NCBI RefSeq assembly: GCF_024139115.2
Contig: NC_085141.1
Location: forward strand, 36,896,120-36,960,119
DNA from: Armigeres subalbatus
Lineage: Eukaryota; Arthropoda; Insecta; Diptera; Culicidae
Direction of reading: 5' to 3'
Length of the DNA stretch: 64,000 nt
Shown: piece after piece, positions 1 to 9,868 of the stretch
Layout of the letters: every line of letters starts with the position of its first letter
How positions within the stretch are numbered: position 1 is the stretch's first letter
Program-made: the position numbers and the translations under genes
Notes under the pieces: generated by a model
Told to the model about the DNA's origin: nothing
Database searches by the model: none
Seen by the model: the letters and a program-made list of their open reading frames with translations, nothing else

Positions 1-106
1 GAGATATAGAACATCGATGGTGTTAATTTTTTTATCTTCTAATTTACCAACTGACTCGCATTTTTACAACAATGCAAGTTCTCAAATGTTAAAAACATTT
101 GGGTTC

Positions 107-1864
107 CTTCTCGACATCGAGTAAGGCCATGGCGGATGTTTTTGAGACAAACTTGTTCCGTCTGAGGACGTTGGTAACTCGAGTCAGTTGGTGTACAGTT
201 GACCGACCGCGTCGGAAACCAAACTATTCCTCGAGCAAGATGTTGAGATTTTCGGCAGACTCAAGTAACCGGTGGGGCATAGCGTTTTCGAATAGTTTGG
301 ATAATCCTGAGAGAAGGCTGATGGGACGATACCTTTTGGGGGAGGAAGGATCCTTTCCAGGCTTCCGGATGGGGATGACTTTCGCTGACTTCCAGAAGGA
401 TGGGAAGTAGCTTAACCGGAGACACTGATTAAAGATCAGCGAGAGGTGCTCAAAGAACGGAGCACTTATGTGTTTGAGCTCGAGATTCAGGATGCTGTCG
501 AAGCCAGGGGCCTTCATGTTCTTCGATGATTTGATATAGGCCGTCAATTCGCCAGCTGAGATCTCCAACTCCTACGACAAGTCGTTGGGAATCAAATGGA
601 TGTTGTTAGCATGCTCGTTGACGGCTGCTTCGTGTAGATTGACGATGTTATGCCCAAGATTGTGTGAGCTGACGAAGTAACGACCTATTTCAGCGACCTT
701 CTCTGCAGGAGTTGTCAAGCGATCCTTAGAGCCATTATTGTCTAATGGGAACAAAGGTGGAATGGGCCGAGACTTGGATTTTAGTATTTTGGTCATTTTC
801 CAGAACGGCTTAGCATAATCTGGGAGAGTGCGGATCTTATTCGAGAAGTCGTCATTTTCGAGGTCCACCATTCTGGCCTTGATAATTTTTGTGATTCAAT
901 TGCAGCGTGCCTTAAGCACAGGCAGTCCAGTACGCTGAAACTGCCTGCGAGTGACATTCCGCACAATCGAATTAAATCTTTGGTGAGTGTATCGATGTTT
1001 AAGGAGTTGCTTACCTGCTTAGCCGTCGGGACATGCTGCTCTCTGGCCACCGAGATTGCCTCTTTGATGGCGCGTAGCTGGCTTTGCGGCGTCTCCGGAC
1101 GCACCTCGTTATTGATGGTGTTGTCGACGCATTGCTGGAACCGCTGCCAGTTCACTCGATGGTAGTTTCTGCGTAACTGCTGGTGCCAATTGACCGAGGA
1201 GCCCACTTCCGCCACCACCGGATAGTGATCCGAACTGAGCTCCTGGTAGACAACCGGCTGCGAGACGTGGTCGTTCATTTTGGTTATGTATAGGTCGAGG
1301 GTTACGTGGATACCGGACCGACTCAGCCGAGTGGGGGAATCCGGGCTCAAGATCGTGTAGTGGCCTTCCTCCATGTCGTTGCTCCAGATGGTACCGTTTC
1401 GATTGCCGCGACTGTTGCCCCAGGCTTGATATTTGGCATTCAGGTCGACGGCAATAATATACTGACCTTGTCTCAGCGTAAGCTTGACGATGTCCCTCCG
1501 AAGGGCAGCCTATGATCCATCGCCGGCTTTGGCTTGCGTTGGACAGTACGCCGCCAGGAGCGCGATTGTGCCGACAGAAGTGGTGATTTCTACACCGATG
1601 GCCTCGATGACACTGAGCTGAAAACTTGGAAGCCGATAACAGTTGATGATGTAGCGAAGAGCGATGGTCACACCACCTCCCCTGGTCGGTCGGTCGAGTC
1701 GCACGATGCGGAAGTCCGGGATGGACGTTCACCTCCGGTTTTAGGTGCATTTCGGTGATGAACGCCACGTCTATTTCCTTCTCCTCAAGGAAATCCTTCA
1801 GTTCAATTATTTTGCTCTTCAGCGAGCAAGCGATCCAGTTGACCAGGCCTACCCTAGCAGCCAT
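107..1864 (-). pseudogene. Jockey-clade LINE ORF2 (endonuclease and 5' half of RT), decayed
   Basis: ORF2 of a non-LTR retrotransposon read right to left. It starts at an ATG at 1864 (MAARVGLVNWIACSLKSK), the N-terminus of an apurinic-type endonuclease. Pieces in other frames follow: an endonuclease core (1510-1704) with AAYCP, an endonuclease C-terminus (793-1374) with the catalytic-type SSDHYPV motif, a linker (572-871), and the RT finger domain (224-568) with MKAPGFDSI and YRPISLLSGLSKLFE, which are Jockey-clade signatures. At least three frameshifts and several stops make it a pseudogene. Homology stops abruptly at about 107, inside RT, before the catalytic DD box. The missing RT part occurs as a separate fragment at 6.9-7.9 kb. 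Assignment to the Jockey clade is by motif recognition only. Confidence 0.85.
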
Positions 1865-2558
1865 TTTCAATGATGAACATGCCAAGAGTGAAGACCTGGT
1901 CGAAACGGGTTTTGCAGCTGCGCAGTCGAGTGGCGAGCTGTGCGAAGATCGGCATCAGTTGCTCCGGAGTGTACAGCAGAGCAAATTCTTCCGGTGGGAC
2001 GGCTTCGTTCTCCGACTGCCGACGGAACCCAGAGGGAGTGGGGGCCATTCGCTGGTGGATGGTGTCGACGATGCTGGAGCTTGGACCGATGCAGCTGCCG
2101 CTGTCTGTCGCTTGTACGGCTGTAGCGGTGGGAGTATTGGAATCACACGACGGGGAGCTGGGATGGCTGGAAAGTTCACCTCGTTGATTACAGGAACACG
2201 GTTCTTCTTCGGAATGGTCCTGGTAGAAGCCTTCTTCCGGATTTGCAGGAACTCGGCTCGCTTTGGGCAGCCTTTGTGGTGGCCCGATGTTTGTAGCCAC
2301 AGTTGGCGCACTTGGGATCGGCCACCTCCATTTTGTCGCACTCGTCAGTCGGATGGGGTTCACCACACTTGTTGCAGCGCGGGTTCATGCGGCAGTTCCT
2401 GTTTCCGTGCCCGAAATTGAAGCAGTTGGTGCATTACGTGACATCGCGGTGCACTGGCCGATATCGCTCCCAGTCAACGACGGTGTAATTTATAACGCCA
2501 ACCAGCTTTAGGTCCTTCCAGGTAGTGGAGCCGTGCTCCAGATGGATCAGGTAAAACG

Positions 2559-3879
2559 GGGGTGGCATTGCGCATCTCGATTCGAACGTAATTCTATCAA
2601 GTCGAGTCAAGTACAAGACACTGAAGACGACCACACAGTTGTGGTCGAAATACGTATCTGCAAAGATAACGAAAATTAACTAGTGGAATTAAATGGACAG
2701 TACTTAATTCGTCTTAGACGGTTTAATACATTCCACTAAAAGAGCTTAATATATTTTTCGGAGTCGAACATGTTTGGCATTACGGCTTTCGATTCGATCT
2801 CGAAAACGACTCATCGTTCGAGTATGCTCGAGGAGGTACAAGAATAACGAGATGTTTTGGCATTATGGATACTCGATAGCACACTGGAAAACGACTCAAT
2901 TCGAATGAAAAACACTCGTCACCTTTAAAGCTTTCGAATGTTGTTCGAGAGTCATTTCTTGCTGAAAGTTTTTAATTATATTTGTTATTATTTCTCTACG
3001 GGAAGAGAATAAATGTTTCATTATTGTATCTTGAAGGAAAGAATGTCATTAGTATACCTACTTTTATAGTTTTCAGACAATATGCAATCTCTAATTATCC
3101 CGAAATCCGCGTAAAAACAACTTCAACTAAAATCTTTTTTGTTTCTGCAGTTTTCACGTATTTCTTGACGATTTCGCGTGAAAAATCGATGGGTAAATCT
3201 TCATAAAAACGTGTATATTCCAAAACTACGTAAAAATAGTCGAGTTAAATAAAAATAAGAAGGGTAAAACGCGCAAGAGATAACCCAAGTGCATTTAACT
3301 TAAACACATGGATACATCCAAATAATTTATTATCGAATCCTTCTTTATCTTTAAATTATTTAGCTCAAAATTGGATCTGTGGCATAAATTTGAATAAACA
3401 TAAAACTTATAATTTGTGTCGTAACAATATCTCAATTTACAAAACATATCGTATCGGCATAATGTTTTAATCGGTTGCAACTGCTCAATAAATAATATTC
3501 CTTTTTATAGTCATTGAGCACAATTTACTTGTTTATAAATTAACTGCCAATTCATGCCCTGAAAGATGCCTTTCCAACAGGCAACATGCTACATGCAGAT
3601 GAAATTACTCTTATTCTCTCTGTTTACTCACATTCGCCAAGCGCTGAAGGTTGTCTCTCCAGCGGGCGGCATACTAAACACGGAGACAGCTATCTCTTAT
3701 TCTCTCTGTTTACATTTCGTTTGACAGAACATACTCGATTGAGCTAGTACAGCACCATTCGAAATCTTGTACTGCGACTGAATGAAGTCGAACAAAATAC
3801 ATAATGCCGCAATTTTCTCGAAACGAATGCAAAAACGTACGAATCGAGTGATTCGATTCGAGATGCACAATGCCACCCC
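2559..3879. mobile_element. 1.32-kb non-autonomous TIR element inserted in LINE ORF1
   Basis: The two edges are inverted copies of each other: GGGGTGGCATTG followed by GCATCTCGA-like sequence at the left, and the reverse complement ending GCCACCCC at the right, about 28 bp with few mismatches. The LINE gag reading continues on both sides, which fixes the boundaries. Further inward both arms carry repeated TTCGA/TCGAA and ACGACTC motifs. No transposase reading frame is visible. The target duplication is unclear because flanking bases have diverged, so I do not assign a superfamily. Confidence 0.7.
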
Positions 3880-4155
3880 TGGTCGCGATATCTCCTCGCC
3901 TTGTCGTGACGAGCGATCTTGTGCACGACTACTGGCTTCAGTCCGCAACTTTCAAGCTCTGCTTGGAGCTCTTCCTCCTTCATGTCGTGGAATCCTCGCA
4001 GCAAAGCCTTGAGCGGCTTCGTGCCGGGGTGGTTATGAGTGTTGTACTCATACTTGTGGACCTCGACCTCCACGACGGATTGATGATGGTCCTTGTTTGT
4101 CGGCATCACTTTCACGCCCTCGCTGCAGAGCCGAAAAGTACATTTCAGCCCCTTA

Positions 4156-4295
4156 GGGGCAAGCCAGAGTAAACGCGACGAGCGATGCGACGCGACGCGA
4201 CAGTGCAATTTGACAGCCTGTTGATAATGATTGTTATTCTTTTACGTGAGTCGCGTCGCGTCGCATCGCTCGTCGCGTTTACTCTGGCTTGCCCC
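4156..4295. mobile_element. 140-bp Harbinger-type MITE with perfect 46-bp TIRs
   Basis: A near-palindrome: the first 46 bases (GGGGCAAGCCAGAGTAAACG onward) are repeated exactly as the reverse complement at the end. It is flanked by TTA on both sides (4153-4155 and 4296-4298), the 3-bp TWA duplication typical of PIF/Harbinger. It interrupts LINE ORF1. Perfect arms indicate a recent insertion compared with the decayed host LINE. Confidence 0.85.
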
Positions 4296-4455
4296 TTAGC
4301 GATCAGCTGGCGAATTTTTGGGCGTAAATCAGGCGGATCGCCCTTCACAAACACGGGCGGGCACTTCTCCTTCCGCTCCGGTTGCACCTGCGGCAGCTGC
4401 GATTGCTGCTTCTTCTTCTTTTTCGGCGGATTGCCGGCGTCATCAAGCGGCAACG

Positions 4456-5470
4456 CACAGTGGCTAAAATCGTGTTTTTAGCGCGTTTATTTAATAGTAT
4501 CTTTATAATGTGATTTAGCGTGATGGTGTCTTCGAGACATTTTATCAGTAAGTTGCCGCGCTTCTTTGGAGGTATTCATCCTTATGAACAATCCCCCTAA
4601 GAGTGAGATGAAAAATTTATTTTTTGCACTTCACAACATATAAAGTTTGATTCTTCATAAAAGTTGTAGCAAAAGTCCTCCTGAAAAACTTTGTCGAAGA
4701 CACCAAGTTCGTAATTTCTTTACTTTTGGAGATTTATTGATTTTGATGCCAACAAGTTTTGAGCATGTTCGATGTATAAGCAACCAAGCACATGGAGACG
4801 CATGATGCATTAGTTCATCAACTCCTTGAAGGGTGATTGATTTCTGCTTTGTATAGTAGGAAATGGTTTTTAATTAAACATTCCTTACATTCACTTACAT
4901 TTCTACAGTTCAGGTAATATTCAAAAGTTCATTACTTACACTTGTTATGCGTATGAGATTGACTGTCACAATTTGCCCGTTGTCAAGTTGGAGTTAAATC
5001 AAATTTAACTAAAAATCCATTAAAATTGTTATAGCTTTTTTATTTTTAAAGTTTTAAGTCACAATAGTCACCAAACGCCGTATTTCAATATTATCTAAAA
5101 CTTTCTAGAACATGCACAAAATGTATAAATTAAAGTGAAAAAGATATGATGAAAAAACACATTTTGAGGGCTTGTCCGCATAAATCGTTAAAAGTCTCCA
5201 AAAGTAACGGAATTACGAACTTGGTGTCTTCGGCAAAGTTTTTCAGTAGAACTTTTGCTACAACTTTTATGAAGAATCAAACCTTATATGTTGTGAAGTG
5301 GAAAAATAAATTTTTCATCTCACTTTTAGGGGGATTGATCAGTAAACTGAATGCCTCTAAAGAATCGCATAAACTTACTGATAAAATGTCTCGAAGACAC
5401 CATTACGCTAAATTGCATAATAAAGATACTATTAATTAAACGCGCTCAAAACACGATTTTAGCCACTGTG
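4456..5470. mobile_element. 1.0-kb foldback element with ~280-bp inverted arms
   Basis: The segment begins CACAGTGGCTAAAATCGTG and ends with the inverse; the arms (about 4456-4740 and 5185-5470) match over some 280 bp with scattered differences. CAACG flanks both ends (4451-4455 and 5471-5475), giving a 5-bp target duplication. The centre is AT-rich and without coding sequence. It sits just downstream of the LINE ORF1 start region, so it is a third insertion in that LINE. Confidence 0.8.
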
Positions 5471-5486
5471 CAACGGCGAGAACACG

Positions 5487-5525
5487 TTACTTTTCAAAAG
5501 CTGCTTTCCAGCGCGCGCGAGCCAT
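5487..5525 (-). CDS. 12-codon mini-ORF in LINE 5' region
   Basis: ATG at 5525 opens a very short frame encoding MARARWKAAFEK and a stop, lying between the foldback element and the presumed 5' end of the Jockey LINE. A homologous mini-ORF (MARARGRAAFL) occurs at the right edge of the window in a repeat on the other strand. Conservation of start, length and basic peptide, with differing bases, suggests a leader or upstream ORF of an element family rather than chance. Translation is unproven. Confidence 0.35.
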   Translation of the reverse strand: MARARWKAAFEK

Positions 5526-5584
5526 TTTAATCGGGATTTCGCAGAGAGCGGTTGAACAAGATTTTACGCTAGGAACGGGCGTTT

Positions 5585-5845
5585 TTCGGAAAAATATCGA
5601 TACTGCCGAATCGATGTTTTTATTATCGAAATATCGATGCCGGAAAATATCGGCGTTGAAACATCGAAATTCCGATAGAATTACAAGCACGAGCAAAAAA
5701 CATAGAAAACTTTAGATTTCCCATTTTAGATCATCGAATCACACATCAAAAAAACGATATGGTCAAATATCGTAAAAAATCGATACAAAATATCGATTAA
5801 TCGGAGCGAAAATATCGATTCCCGATATATCGTATCGGTATCGCC
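5585..5845. repeat. Cluster of TATCGAT/ATATCGAT motifs
   Basis: Within about 260 bp the hexamer ATCGAT or a close relative appears over ten times, often as AAAATATCGAT and in both orientations (for example around 5595, 5610, 5628, 5645, 5775, 5795 and 5820). TATCGATA is the DRE motif bound by DREF/BEAF-type proteins in Drosophila. This could be a degenerate tandem repeat, a promoter/insulator-like cluster, or a TE end. No gene start is evident beside it. Confidence 0.5.
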
Positions 5846-5850
5846 CATTC

Positions 5851-6406
5851 CTATTTTACGCAGAGCGGACGCAGCGGAGCGAACACAACAGCACGAAGGC
5901 GCTCTGGTAGCATTTTCAAAGGAAAATCATCGAATTGGTGGTGGAAGTCTGCGTTGGTGGTCGTCATTCAACCTCAACAACAAATCAAAATCTTGTGAGG
6001 AAATTCCATTTGACTGCTACTGACGCCATCCATTTGAACAAACTCATTGCATCATCTCCCTCCGACGCGCGCTTGTGGTTGTGCTACCAAAGGGCAACTT
6101 TCTGTCGTCGCCAAACGATGGTAGCCCGGAAAAAATCGATATCATTTCTAATGACTAACGAAACAAAACCAAAGAATCTTTCCAAAATCGTCATTGTCGT
6201 CTAAATAGCCCAACAGTCTGTTTGTCTGGGTAAACAATTTTCTCAACGGTCAAAACCTCTTCTTGGATAAATAGTAAGTCCTGAAAAGGACTATTTGTAA
6301 TTTATCCTTGAAATCCCGCTCACTTTGCCACCAACGCTATAGAAAACGATTCATGTACGTTTCCATCGCGGGCGGAAGTCAAACGTTGCAAATTGCTTAT
6401 TTTTCC
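5851..6406. other. Unassigned intergenic stretch
   Basis: No recognisable gene, RNA or repeat. A plus-strand frame at 5935-6204 is open for 89 codons but has no recognisable motif and is probably chance. The sequence is of mixed composition with no strong low-complexity tract. Confidence 0.4.
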
Positions 6407-6412
6407 TTTATT
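6407..6412 (-). terminator. Poly(A) signal for small ORF
   Basis: AATAAA on the minus strand, about 70 nt past the stop of the small membrane ORF at 6482-6721, which is a normal insect spacing. Confidence 0.4.
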
Positions 6413-6481
6413 CCGGACATTTTTGAGCATAATGTCTTCTAGGATTCTGATGATATCCACTGAAAAAATAGACGAGTGGCT

Positions 6482-6721
6482 TCAGTGGCGATGCGGCTTT
6501 TGAGTGAGTCGTTCCTTTTCCACGGCTTGTTCATCCAACTGGGAGCTACTTTCAGTTTCTTGATTCGGTTGACCTCCGAGCAGTTTGCACAATGCTAATA
6601 AATTGACACAAATTATGATGAAAAATACCCTCCATTTCGTATAGCTAAGTAGTCCTACGTCACCTTTGCGTACAACCCGATTGGGCTGCACCTTTGAGTT
6701 TTTTTGAATTTGTTGTGACAT
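6482..6721 (-). CDS. Putative 79-aa single-pass membrane protein
   Basis: The frame is open upstream to 6784, but the first ATG is at 6721 (MSQQIQKNSK). The product is 79 aa: a basic hydrophilic N-terminus, one hydrophobic segment at about residues 31-50 (WRVFFIIICVNLLALCKLL), and an acidic/polar tail ending QKPHRH. A cytosolic basic side before the segment suggests a signal anchor or tail-anchored small protein. A poly(A) signal follows the stop. I do not recognise the family. It lies between LINE fragments, so it could be a real short host gene or a chance frame. The hydrophobic run flanked by charge and the poly(A) signal argue for a gene. Confidence 0.4.
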   Translation of the reverse strand: MSQQIQKNSKVQPNRVVRKGDVGLLSYTKWRVFFIIICVNLLALCKLLGGQPNQETESSSQLDEQAVEKERLTQKPHRH

Positions 6722-7022
6722 TATCCAATGAAAAAGCAATGTTACCTTGATCGTTTTTATTAAAATAGTTAGACTTTTTCTCACTAGTTAGCGCTACAGT
6801 CAGGAAAAATAATTCGCTGATGACTCGTATGGGATTTCCAAGAGTGGGATATCTTGTATTTTACTATCTTTGACGTTACACTTTGTTACCGTCTTGTCAA
6901 CCTGTTGCCTGAAAATAAGCTTGCTGTCGAGGGTCAAGCCAAGGTAGTCGGCCTCATTGGCCCATTCCACAGTCGTGTCATTGAGGATGATTTTGCAGTC
7001 CCCGGGCGGAACATGTTTAGGG

Positions 7023-7242
7023 CACGGTATACAGAAAACAAGGTAAGCTCGTTAGAAAAAATGACACTTCGAATGTGACGCATATTTTATCGCCACATGT
7101 TGGAGTACAAAAGTCAGCATACTGCGACCGTAGAGCATTGTCTCGGTCCAGCTTGTGTGAAGCTAGCAGTGACGTAACATGTTTACATTCAAACTGAATG
7201 TTTACATACTTGATGATCCTGCCTTGTTTTTTGTATGCCGTG
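7023..7242 (+). mobile_element. 220-bp hAT-like MITE, copy 1
   Basis: It starts CACGGTATAC and ends GTATGCCGTG, and GTTTAGGG flanks it on both sides (7015-7022 and 7243-7250), an exact 8-bp target duplication typical of hAT elements. It is inserted in LINE RT sequence. There is no coding capacity. Confidence 0.85.
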
Positions 7243-7678
7243 GTTTAGGGGATTTAGAGTGGGGGGAAATGATGACCTGCGTCTTCGCCGCGTTGATACA
7301 GATCTTCCAGCTGGTGAGGTACTCTGTCAGGACATCCAGGCCTCGTTGGAGTTTTGCCACTAGCGCTCTGATCACTCTACCATTGTAGACGATGGAGGTG
7401 TCATCTGCGAACAGAGACAGATTGCCGCCTTCTGGAGGTTCTGGCATGTCTTAGGTGAACAGATTGAAAAGCAGGGGCCGAGGATACTTCCCTGGGGGAC
7501 GCCTGCGACGATGTTGTGTGCATTGGAGCTCACTCTTCTGATTGAGACCCGGGATATCCCTGCCGACAGGTACATGTTGTTGATTTTCACCAGGTGGCTG
7601 GGAAGATTGTAACGATGTTGTTTGTACACCAGGCCATACATTGTTGAATGCCTTCTCGACATCGAGTAAGACCATGGC

Positions 7679-7897
7679 CACGGCATACAAAAAAACAAGG
7701 CAGGCCAGCACGCATATAAACATTCAGTTTGATTGTAAACATGTGACGTAAATACTATCTTCGCACAAGCTGAACCGAGACGATGCTCTACGGTCTCGGC
7801 ATGCTTACTTTTGTACTCCAGCATGTGGCGATAAAATATGCGTTACTCTTGAAGTGTCATTTTTCTTACGAGCCTACCTTGTTGTCTGTATACCGTG
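7679..7897 (-). mobile_element. 219-bp hAT-like MITE, copy 2, inverted
   Basis: Reverse-orientation copy of the element at 7023-7242, clearly alignable over its full length. Flanks are ACCATGGC and GCCATGGC (8 bp, one mismatch). Two oppositely oriented copies 437 bp apart in one LINE fragment give a transcript through this region a long hairpin. Confidence 0.8.
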
Positions 7898-7911
7898 GCC
7901 ATGGCGGAGTA

Positions 7912-8576
7912 AGGCCCACATTTCATTGACAATCACTTTCAATAACGTTTATTTATTTGGTCAGCCCAACATAAAACGCACCCAAAAAATCTGGATGATC
8001 GGAACTAGGATAGTTTTCTGAAAGTTTTTCAGGAGTTTGGATTTTTAGTCAGCAAAATCGTGCTAAAAGGAAGAATCTAATGGAAACCAAATCGTCTAAC
8101 AGTTAACCAATGAACAAAAAATCATACTCCGCCCTATGCATCAAATGCATTTTCTTATAAAGACACTTATTTTCATGACTCTTGGTACAACCATCAGACT
8201 TTGAAGTGATCGATGAGCTTCACTTTCATTCGTCTTGATGAACGATGCAATGATCAGAAGCGTAATTTTAAAAAACATCACCAATGTTAATGGTGAAGCC
8301 CCGCTAATATTTGTGAAAACAAAAATATCTGTATAAAACCATCACACATAGAAATGCCGAGAAAATATCCAACCTAAAAACACCCAAGACCGCTTGGTAT
8401 GCTTGGTAAAAATGGTTCGATAATAATGTCCTAATTCCGATCAGTTTCTTTATACTAATTTTCTCGATATCATCCCTTGGGAAATCTCTATTTTGTCAAA
8501 AGAGCAATGGCCTTTTTCCCGCTGCAACACTATTGATGAAACCACTAACCGGTCGGTCCATTTTCGAGTGATCCTA
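7912..8576. other. Unassigned AT-rich stretch
   Basis: No supported gene or repeat is seen here. It runs from the LINE break to the TA target site of the next TIR element. Confidence 0.4.
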
Positions 8577-8847
8577 CACTGTGCCAGCAAAGTACTCTTT
8601 AATGGGTAAAAAAGTACCCATTTCGAAGTTAAATAGTTCAACTCATTAAAAGAGTAAACAGCGTTTACTCATTAATGAGTAAAACGCATGTACGTCATAT
8701 TCGGGCGTACTTTTTACCCATTATATCAAAAAACATTTTTGGAGAAATGGGTATTTTTTACTCTTGATTATTTTTTAAAAAAAGGCCTAAATGTAATGAT
8801 ATTCATCGAAAAAGTGACGCAATTACAAGGTATATGTAAAATAACTC

Positions 8848-8875
8848 TTTATTTTATTTATTATTTTATTGTATA
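8848..8875 (-). terminator. Overlapping poly(A) signals of the element A gene
   Basis: Several overlapping minus-strand AATAAA hexamers lie 67-94 nt past the stop codon at 8942, still inside the element. Confidence 0.6.
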
Positions 8876-8941
8876 GATACATAACAAGACATAGTATGTA
8901 TTTAAAACAGCAACTTTGCTATTTTTGCTCACCAATCTGTT

Positions 8942-9722
8942 TCACCGGGTCGCATCGATGAACCTAGTGGCAGAACAGATTCCGCAATTAAGGACGCGTT
9001 TTAAGGGTGGGTTCTCCAACGGCGGCCGCCTCTGGAACCAGTCAACTAAATCGATGGCTTTGTGCCAACCATCTCGGACAATGTACTCCCGATCGCCGCA
9101 ACAACGGAATCGCCAGGGAAATATGGATATGAAGCTGGCATCCTGCAGACCGTGCACTGGCAGTATCAATTTCACATCCTCGATGTTCCCAAGCACGACA
9201 CAATCCATATTAACGCTAATCAATCCAACACTATGCTCGTACTGCGGCCTGCGGGTGAAAAAAATATTTATTTTGTGTAGGGGGCCGGGTTATGAGGAAC
9301 TTACATTGTAATCACTTCCACAAAGTCCGATTTTCCTGCGACGTTGTCGGATGAATTTGGCTGAAGTACAGAAGGCATATCGTTGCATCCCTTCATCATG
9401 AACAGCAACAAATATTCACCGCAGTCCGATGATTCTATTCTGGAAAGAAAAGTAAGATTGAAATGGAAAGGTTCGGCGCATCCAGCAACATACTTACAAT
9501 CCTTTGGCAATCCTTGTCTTGGGAATCCTCACATGATGGAACAGCTCCTTATTACCGTTGGGTGTCGTTTTAGCCTTGCCATCCATGACGGGGTACCACG
9601 CGTAATAGTCTGGTAATATTAGATTTCGTAATATTTTAAAATATTTACCTAACCAACAAACTAGCAAATATGCTACAATCGACAAATCGTTTGTTTGAAA
9701 GTACAATTTGTTTTTCACTCAT
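8942..9722 (-). CDS. Intact four-exon cargo gene of element A, 204 aa, unknown function
   Basis: Exons (transcription order) 9722-9662, 9609-9498, 9439-9305 and 9248-8942 are joined by introns of 52, 58 and 56 bp. All are GT-AG (donors GTTTGT, GTAAGT, GTAAGT). Exon phases fit exactly: 61+112+135+307 = 615 nt, 204 codons and a TGA. The ATG (MSEKQIVLSNKR) lies in an ACTCATTAATGAGT subterminal motif. An alternative donor at GTAAAT breaks the frame, so the 52-bp intron is preferred. Notable segments are YYAWYPVMDGK, SDCGEYLLLFMMKGCND, LILPVHGLQD, DREYIVRDGWHKAIDLVDWF and a C-terminal CGIC pair that might bind metal. There is no signal peptide, no zinc-finger array and no DDE motif. I do not recognise the family. 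Poly(A) signals follow within the element. Full openness through four exons implies recent selection or recent insertion. Confidence 0.75.
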
Positions 9723-9868
9723 TAAAGGGTATAAACAAGGAACTTTAAAATGGGCATAAAACACTCATTTTGCAAAGAAAATAATCACCCATTTTTTGAC
9801 AGTTTCATATATCGCCAAAAAAGGGGTGATTTTTACTCTTTAAAGAGTATTGTCGGGTTTACAGTGTA

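Larger units (their letters stand above)
1865..4455 (-). pseudogene. Jockey LINE ORF1 (gag-like, zinc knuckles), interrupted by two insertions
   Basis: This is the ORF1 of the LINE whose ORF2 follows at 1864. Read right to left there is a lysine-rich N-terminus (4453 downward), then a PRE_C2HC-type region (3880-4155) with the SEGVKV and LLRGFHDM-type motifs of mosquito LINE gag proteins. After an interruption the domain resumes at 2558 (LYLIHLEHG). CCHC zinc knuckles follow near 2400-2280 (CNKCGEPHPTDEC and CANCGYKH). The reading is split by a MITE at 4156-4295 and a 1.3-kb element at 2559-3879; coding similarity continues on both sides of each, so both are insertions into the LINE. Downstream frames (1,887-2,366) are shifted and carry stops. 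Nucleic-acid-binding role is inferred from family knowledge. Confidence 0.8.
6889..7911 (-). pseudogene. Jockey LINE fragment: RT catalytic core and thumb
   Basis: Read right to left it encodes VLLDVEKAF (first RT aspartate region), frame-shifted palm sequence with GVPQGS-type signature (about 7520-7480), and LFADDTSIV with the catalytic DD (about 7420-7395). A thumb region near 6990-6900 follows (YLGLTLDSK-like). It is the part of RT that the fragment at 107-1864 lacks. Two inverted copies of a 220-bp MITE interrupt it. Multiple frameshifts make it dead. The right break (about 7911) lies within 30 bp of the position where the other fragment stops. Confidence 0.8.
8577..9866. mobile_element. 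CAC element A: 1.29-kb gene-carrying TIR element
   Basis: It begins CACTGTGCCAG and ends GGTTTACAGTG, with TA on both sides (8575-8576 and 9867-9868). Each end, about 150 bp, is packed with short motifs in direct and inverted orientation: ATGGGTA/TACCCAT and ACTCATTAATGAGTAAA. Such subterminal repeats plus CACTG termini resemble CACTA/CMC transposons. The interior is almost wholly one spliced minus-strand gene with its own poly(A) signals. No DDE transposase is visible, so it must be non-autonomous or use an unknown mechanism. Its ends are nearly identical to those of element B (22786-28786), whose interior differs. Confidence 0.85.

Noticed and set aside
3744..4208. Single 154-aa host protein on the minus strand
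   Set aside because: It runs across the MITE edge; the true reading is LINE ORF1 interrupted by the MITE.
9617..9660. 39-bp intron (GTAAAT to ACCAG) in the element A gene
   Set aside because: It is below normal intron size and puts the ATG frame out of phase; the 52-bp intron starting at GTTTGT keeps the frame.
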